Notes under the pieces: model-generated
Seen by the model: the letters and a program-made list of their open reading frames with translations, nothing else
Told to the model about the DNA's origin: nothing
The model's database searches: none
Position numbers and translations under genes: made by a program
NCBI RefSeq assembly: GCF_000708755.2
Contig: NZ_JGVU02000007.1
Location: forward strand, 124,001 to 188,000
Direction of reading: 5' to 3'
Length of the DNA: 64,000 bases
DNA from: Metabacillus indicus LMG 22858
GTDB taxonomy: Bacteria; Bacillota; Bacilli; Bacillales; Bacillaceae
Shown: positions 61,083 through 64,000 of the stretch, one piece after another
Position numbering within the stretch: position 1 is the first letter of the stretch
Layout: every line of letters begins with the position of its first letter

Positions 61083-61123
61083 GTTTCATCCTCATTTCTC
61101 CATAGATTTATAGTTGGTTTCTA

Positions 61124-61390
61124 TTAAAATGTAAAAGCTGACTGGCTGCCGCGCTCATTCTTTTGGCTCTTAAGACCCTCTTCCTCCACTTCGTCCCGAA
61201 GAAGACCAACTGCTTCTGCATAGCGAAGCCATGTATCGACACTCGCGATGACAACCCTCGCTTCTACTGTTAAAATCTCGATTCCCACAAGCGACACTCT
61301 GACAAATGCATCAATGACGATCCCTTTATCAAGAATCCGGTCAATGACTTCTGCTAAACTGGAACTGTCCGTACTTTTTTGAATACTCAC
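61124..61390 (-). CDS. gvpA: Major gas-vesicle structural protein GvpA
   Basis: 88-residue shell protein and first gene of the 14-gene cluster. [62 protein letters not shown] is the conserved helix-strand-strand-helix core. Starts with GTG, with AAAGGAG 11 bases upstream. A SigB-like promoter stands about 60 bases upstream and presumably drives the operon. Confidence 0.95.
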   Translation of the reverse strand: MSIQKSTDSSSLAEVIDRILDKGIVIDAFVRVSLVGIEILTVEARVVIASVDTWLRYAEAVGLLRDEVEEEGLKSQKNERGSQSAFTF

Positions 61391-61673
61391 TGACTAACAA
61401 GCTCCTTTCATTGACGATAGAGGCGTGCCCTTATCGCTTTGTTACTTGGGATATACCTTCAAAAACGCCCCTTAAAACATGACTTGGATAATAGTAGAAA
61501 TAAGATGCCTTGATTTTCCAGTATTTCCGCTTCAAATTTCGAAAACGTCTTCAAAAAAGCCTGAAACGAATGGATTTTCAGAAGATTTTAAAGAGTTATA
61601 TGACAATTAAAACAGTTTTGTTACAAGATGGTGACATAGTGATCCAGGAGAAGATTTATTTCGTTTTGGACGT
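61391..61673. other. gvp upstream region
   Basis: About 280 bases with the candidate SigB promoter, a leader of about 55 bases to the gvpA GTG, and no convincing gene. A plus-strand frame at 61510-61788 has no good ribosome site and runs through a terminator. Confidence 0.6.
61453..61478 (-). promoter_or_regulatory. Candidate SigB promoter of the gas-vesicle operon
   Basis: GTTTTA (61478-61473), 14-bp spacer, AGGTAT (61458-61453) on the minus strand. Five of six bases match in each SigB element. This would tie vesicle formation to general stress or stationary phase. Confidence 0.5.
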
Positions 61674-61703
61674 GAAAAAGCCCCGCATGTTGGATGCGGG
61701 GCT
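61674..61703 (-). terminator. Terminator of the membrane-protein triplet
   Basis: AGCCCCGCAT and ATGCGGGGCT, 10-bp perfect stem with a 5-base loop, followed by TTTTT on the minus strand. It insulates gvpA from read-through. Confidence 0.92.
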
Positions 61704-61826
61704 GGTGATTTTACAAATTTTCAGTTATGAAACTCTGTGGACACTATCTGGTTTTGGGCAACAGCTCATGATGCTATTTTTTCTTTGATACTGAAAATCT
61801 TTTAATAACTGATTGCTGCTGATTTA

Positions 61827-62399
61827 CTAGGGGAGTTCTGTCTCCAATTGCTTTAGTGGATTACTTTCAGCTTTTCTTTCATACCCAACATCGTCATACA
61901 ATTTCTTCAAGTTCACTTGTCCGTCCCACCTTGCTTTTGCCTCCACATTCATATAGGGATAAATGTTCTGATCTACCAGTATAGAAAAGTCAGTATCATC
62001 AATAAGATCGTATGTGGGAATCCGGAACGTTCTCCCTTCAATACTTTCAACGTATATACTATTTACTAACGTTAGGCCATTCCGTCTCAATTCTATGTGT
62101 TTAACAGCTGCAAACGATATGTCCCCTTTTTTCGATGTGACAGAACCTCCAGGGCCCTGAACAATCGAAAAAAGGCTTCTTCCCGGTATGAGGCCAGGAA
62201 GAAACCAGCAAAACAAATAGAGGAAAACCGGAAAGAAAATAAGTCCGCCAAATAGCCATATGAATGAGTAACCAGAGTTGAATTTAAACACTTCAATTAG
62301 TAAATAACCTGTGCCCAGCAAGCCTCCGATAATGAAAGCGGACAAGATTGAATAATAAAAACGGCTGCCTTTAATATCAATGGTATTTGATGTTTTCAT
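61827..62399 (-). CDS. DUF5381-like membrane protein, copy 1
   Basis: 190-residue protein: IDIKGSRFYY near the start, two transmembrane helices (about 18-42 and 45-70), then a cytoplasmic part (SLFSIVQGPGGSVTSKKGDI; IPTYDLIDDTDFSILVDQNI; YPYMNVEAKARWDG). It shares all these elements with the next two genes, so the three are tandem duplicates. The family seems to correspond to DUF5381 (B. subtilis YxiI-like). Function unknown. Confidence 0.7.
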   Translation of the reverse strand: MKTSNTIDIKGSRFYYSILSAFIIGGLLGTGYLLIEVFKFNSGYSFIWLFGGLIFFPVFLYLFCWFLPGLIPGRSLFSIVQGPGGSVTSKKGDISFAAVKHIELRRNGLTLVNSIYVESIEGRTFRIPTYDLIDDTDFSILVDQNIYPYMNVEAKARWDGQVNLKKLYDDVGYERKAESNPLKQLETELP

Positions 62400-62423
62400 T
62401 ATGGGAGAACTCCTCTGTAAAGG

Positions 62424-62972
62424 TTATTCTGCTTTCCTTTCATACTTTGCATCTTCGAACAGCTGATCCAGATTAACATGCCGGTCCCACACTGTTTTAG
62501 CATCCTGATTCATATGCGGGTAAATATACTGGTCAACTAAAACAGCAAAGTCAGTATCATCAAGCTGATTGTATGTTCTGATTCTAGCGACTTTACCATC
62601 ATATGTTTCAATAACAATATCATTAATCAAATTAAGGGGATTCCTTACAAACCTGATATTTTTTATGCTTGTAAAAGGTATGTTCTTGCTTTTACTTTTC
62701 ACACTGCCATTCGGACCCTCAGTTAAACTCAGAAGAACCTTCCCCGGAACAAAGCCCGGAAGCGACCATAATGTCAGATAGAGAAAAACAGGAGACAGCA
62801 AAATGCCTCCGCCAAGGTAGAAAAATGAATACTTTGAATCAAATTTCAAACCATTTGCGATAAGGAAAACACATGCTGCGAGACCGCCGAACGTTGCCAG
62901 CAGCATCCAGACGTACATGAATTTGGAGCCTTTGATGTGGACTATGTTGTGATTTGTTGTAAGATTAAGCAA
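62424..62972 (-). CDS. DUF5381-like membrane protein, copy 2
   Basis: 182-residue paralogue of copies 1 and 3: VHIKGSKFMYVWMLLATFGG, FVPGKVLLSLTEGPNGSVKS, IRTYNQLDDTDFAVLVDQYI and the end LFEDAKYERKAE. Two membrane helices. Starts with TTG, with AGGGTGAT upstream. Twenty-four bases before copy 1. Confidence 0.7.
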   Translation of the reverse strand: MLNLTTNHNIVHIKGSKFMYVWMLLATFGGLAACVFLIANGLKFDSKYSFFYLGGGILLSPVFLYLTLWSLPGFVPGKVLLSLTEGPNGSVKSKSKNIPFTSIKNIRFVRNPLNLINDIVIETYDGKVARIRTYNQLDDTDFAVLVDQYIYPHMNQDAKTVWDRHVNLDQLFEDAKYERKAE

Positions 62973-63028
62973 GTTGAAATCACCCTATTTTTTAAGCGAC
63001 GCCTTGGAGAACATCACTAAAATGATTA

Positions 63029-63589
63029 TCAATCTATATCATGATTTCTTCTTTCATACTCCATGCTTTTTAGAAGTTGATCGTTTGTAATTTTCCGGTC
63101 CCAGACCTTTTTTGCGTTTTCCTCCAAATGCGGGTATACATGTTCGTCAAAAATATCATAAAAGTTGACTTCGTGAAGAAGATTATATGTTATAAATTTA
63201 ATTCTTTTGTTGTCAAAGGTTTCTATATGAATCTCGTTAAACAAATTTATAGGATTTCTTTTATAATCTATATTTTTGATATTGCTAAATTGCACTTCTC
63301 TTTTTTTTGAAACGATTTTACCCTTTTCTCCTGGAATAATAGTAAACAAGACTTTACCAGGAGCAAGACTTGGCAGTGCCCAAATTGCTTCGTACAAGAA
63401 AAAAGGGAAGAATAGCAACCCTCCACCTAAATAAATCAGAGCGTAATTTGATTCAAACTTTAATCCATTTTGTATTAAGACAACACATGCTATTAAACCA
63501 CCAAAAATAAACAGAAACATCCATATATACATAACAAAATTTCCTTTTATTTTGATGGCATCTTTATCTGATGATGTTAGAGAAGACAA
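63029..63589 (-). CDS. DUF5381-like membrane protein, copy 3
   Basis: 186-residue paralogue: IKIKGNFVMYIWMFLFIFGG, LAPGKVLFTIIPGEKGKIVS, FDEHVYPHLEENAKKVWD and SMEYERR. Two membrane helices. It is AT-richer than copies 1 and 2, with more AAA/ATA/TTT codons. Starts with TTG after AAAGGAG. Confidence 0.7.
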   Translation of the reverse strand: MSSLTSSDKDAIKIKGNFVMYIWMFLFIFGGLIACVVLIQNGLKFESNYALIYLGGGLLFFPFFLYEAIWALPSLAPGKVLFTIIPGEKGKIVSKKREVQFSNIKNIDYKRNPINLFNEIHIETFDNKRIKFITYNLLHEVNFYDIFDEHVYPHLEENAKKVWDRKITNDQLLKSMEYERRNHDID

Positions 63590-63603
63590 CCAATACAGCT
63601 CCT

Positions 63604-64000
63604 TTAGAGTAAAGAATATTCATTTTTATTAATAAAATGATTTAATATATCTTGATTATAATTTTCTACTTTATAACCATCTTTCTTTGTCCTGGTTATT
63701 AACCAAGATCTCTTCATACCTGGAATTATAAAACACACGTCCAATAAATCAGGAGTGTTTTCTTGATCATATTCTAAATAGACTAAGCTATTCATTTTCC
63801 CCTCTCTTCTAGTTAAATCTTCAATGAACTCGCTACCTACAACAGATTTTATACTAGAACCGATTTCTGTTTTCTTATCGCTGACTGATTCTAACAAACT
63901 CTCAAATTCTTCTCTTTCAATTTCGAACACCTGTTTATCAGAAGCGATGTCAATAAGTTCAAAAAAGTTCTGTATATTTTCTGAAACATTTTCTAGGGAA
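63604..64000 (-). CDS. C-terminal part of an unknown protein, cut by the window edge
   Basis: The frame stays open to base 64000 (its first whole codons read SLENVSENIQNFFELIDIAS), so at least 132 residues are seen and the start is outside. The C-terminal part includes FIEDLTRREGKMNSLVYLEYDQ, FIIPGMKRSWLITRTKKDGY and ends NKNEYSLL. Not recognised. The DNA is AT-rich like copy 3. Fourteen bases before the next gene, probably the same operon. Confidence 0.65.
   Translation of the reverse strand, partial: SLENVSENIQNFFELIDIASDKQVFEIEREEFESLLESVSDKKTEIGSSIKSVVGSEFIEDLTRREGKMNSLVYLEYDQENTPDLLDVCFIIPGMKRSWLITRTKKDGYKVENYNQDILNHFINKNEYSLL

Noticed and set aside
61510-61788. 92-codon plus-strand frame upstream of gvpA
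   Set aside because: No ribosome site, crosses a strong terminator hairpin, low-complexity AT-rich translation.

Overview
The window looks like a chromosomal segment of a Bacillaceae bacterium (Bacillus or a close relative). Gene content is Bacillus-like throughout: CstA/YbdD, a KinB-type kinase, XpaC/YaaN, LytS/LytT, GlpP, NiaP and YfiB/YfiC-type ABC exporters. Strong Shine-Dalgarno sites (GGAGG), TTG/GTG starts and U-tailed hairpin terminators also fit. The gas-vesicle gene order matches that known from Priestia (Bacillus) megaterium, but the DNA looks clearly more GC-rich than that species. I see no rRNA, tRNA, insertion sequence, prophage or CRISPR array. Most genes lie on the minus strand.

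Layout. 0-16 kb: a DASS symporter, a VOC protein, a flavin reductase, a secreted nuclease, an XPD/DinG-like helicase, cstA-ybdD, a KinB-like kinase, an ECF sigma/anti-sigma pair, actP with its DUF485 partner, and niaP. 16-29 kb: a DJ-1/PfpI protein, a heterodimeric ABC exporter, alsT, a six-gene glycerol-3-phosphate operon (glpP-ugpC-A-E-B-ugpQ) and a split ThrE exporter. 29-38 kb: a TPR/dynamin-like protein with degenerate GTPase motifs, a four-gene WXG/SseB toxin-like module, glnS and a tiny stress-type ORF. 38-42.4 kb: an NAD salvage operon (nrtR-pncA-pncB-nadD-like-nadE) with two copies of a candidate NrtR operator. 43-54 kb: a lipoprotein, a 2-hydroxyacid dehydrogenase, a divergent MurE paralogue, a coiled-coil protein, lytS-lytT followed by a second CstA-family transporter, and yaaN/xpaC. 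54.5-61.4 kb: a complete 14-gene gas-vesicle cluster gvpA-P-Q-B-R-N-F-G-L-S-K-J-T-U. 61.8-64 kb: three tandem copies of a small membrane protein and a gene cut by the window edge, in visibly AT-richer DNA.

The least expected structure is non-coding. Three intergenic tandem arrays (about 6.5, 29.4 and 42.5 kb) all have a period of exactly 52 bp, although their unit sequences differ. Arrays 1 and 3 share sequence anchors, and most array-2 units can fold into hairpins whose arms change together. Separately, two dispersed elements (37.8 and 48.2 kb) share an apical hairpin sequence while their long stems differ by compensatory changes, which is the signature of a conserved fold. Other leads are a direct repeat of CTGCATCTT at 21-bp spacing in front of the LytT-linked transporter, matching SigB-like promoters in front of gvpA and a 29-codon ORF, and a coiled-coil segment shared by GvpP, GvpT and GvpJ.
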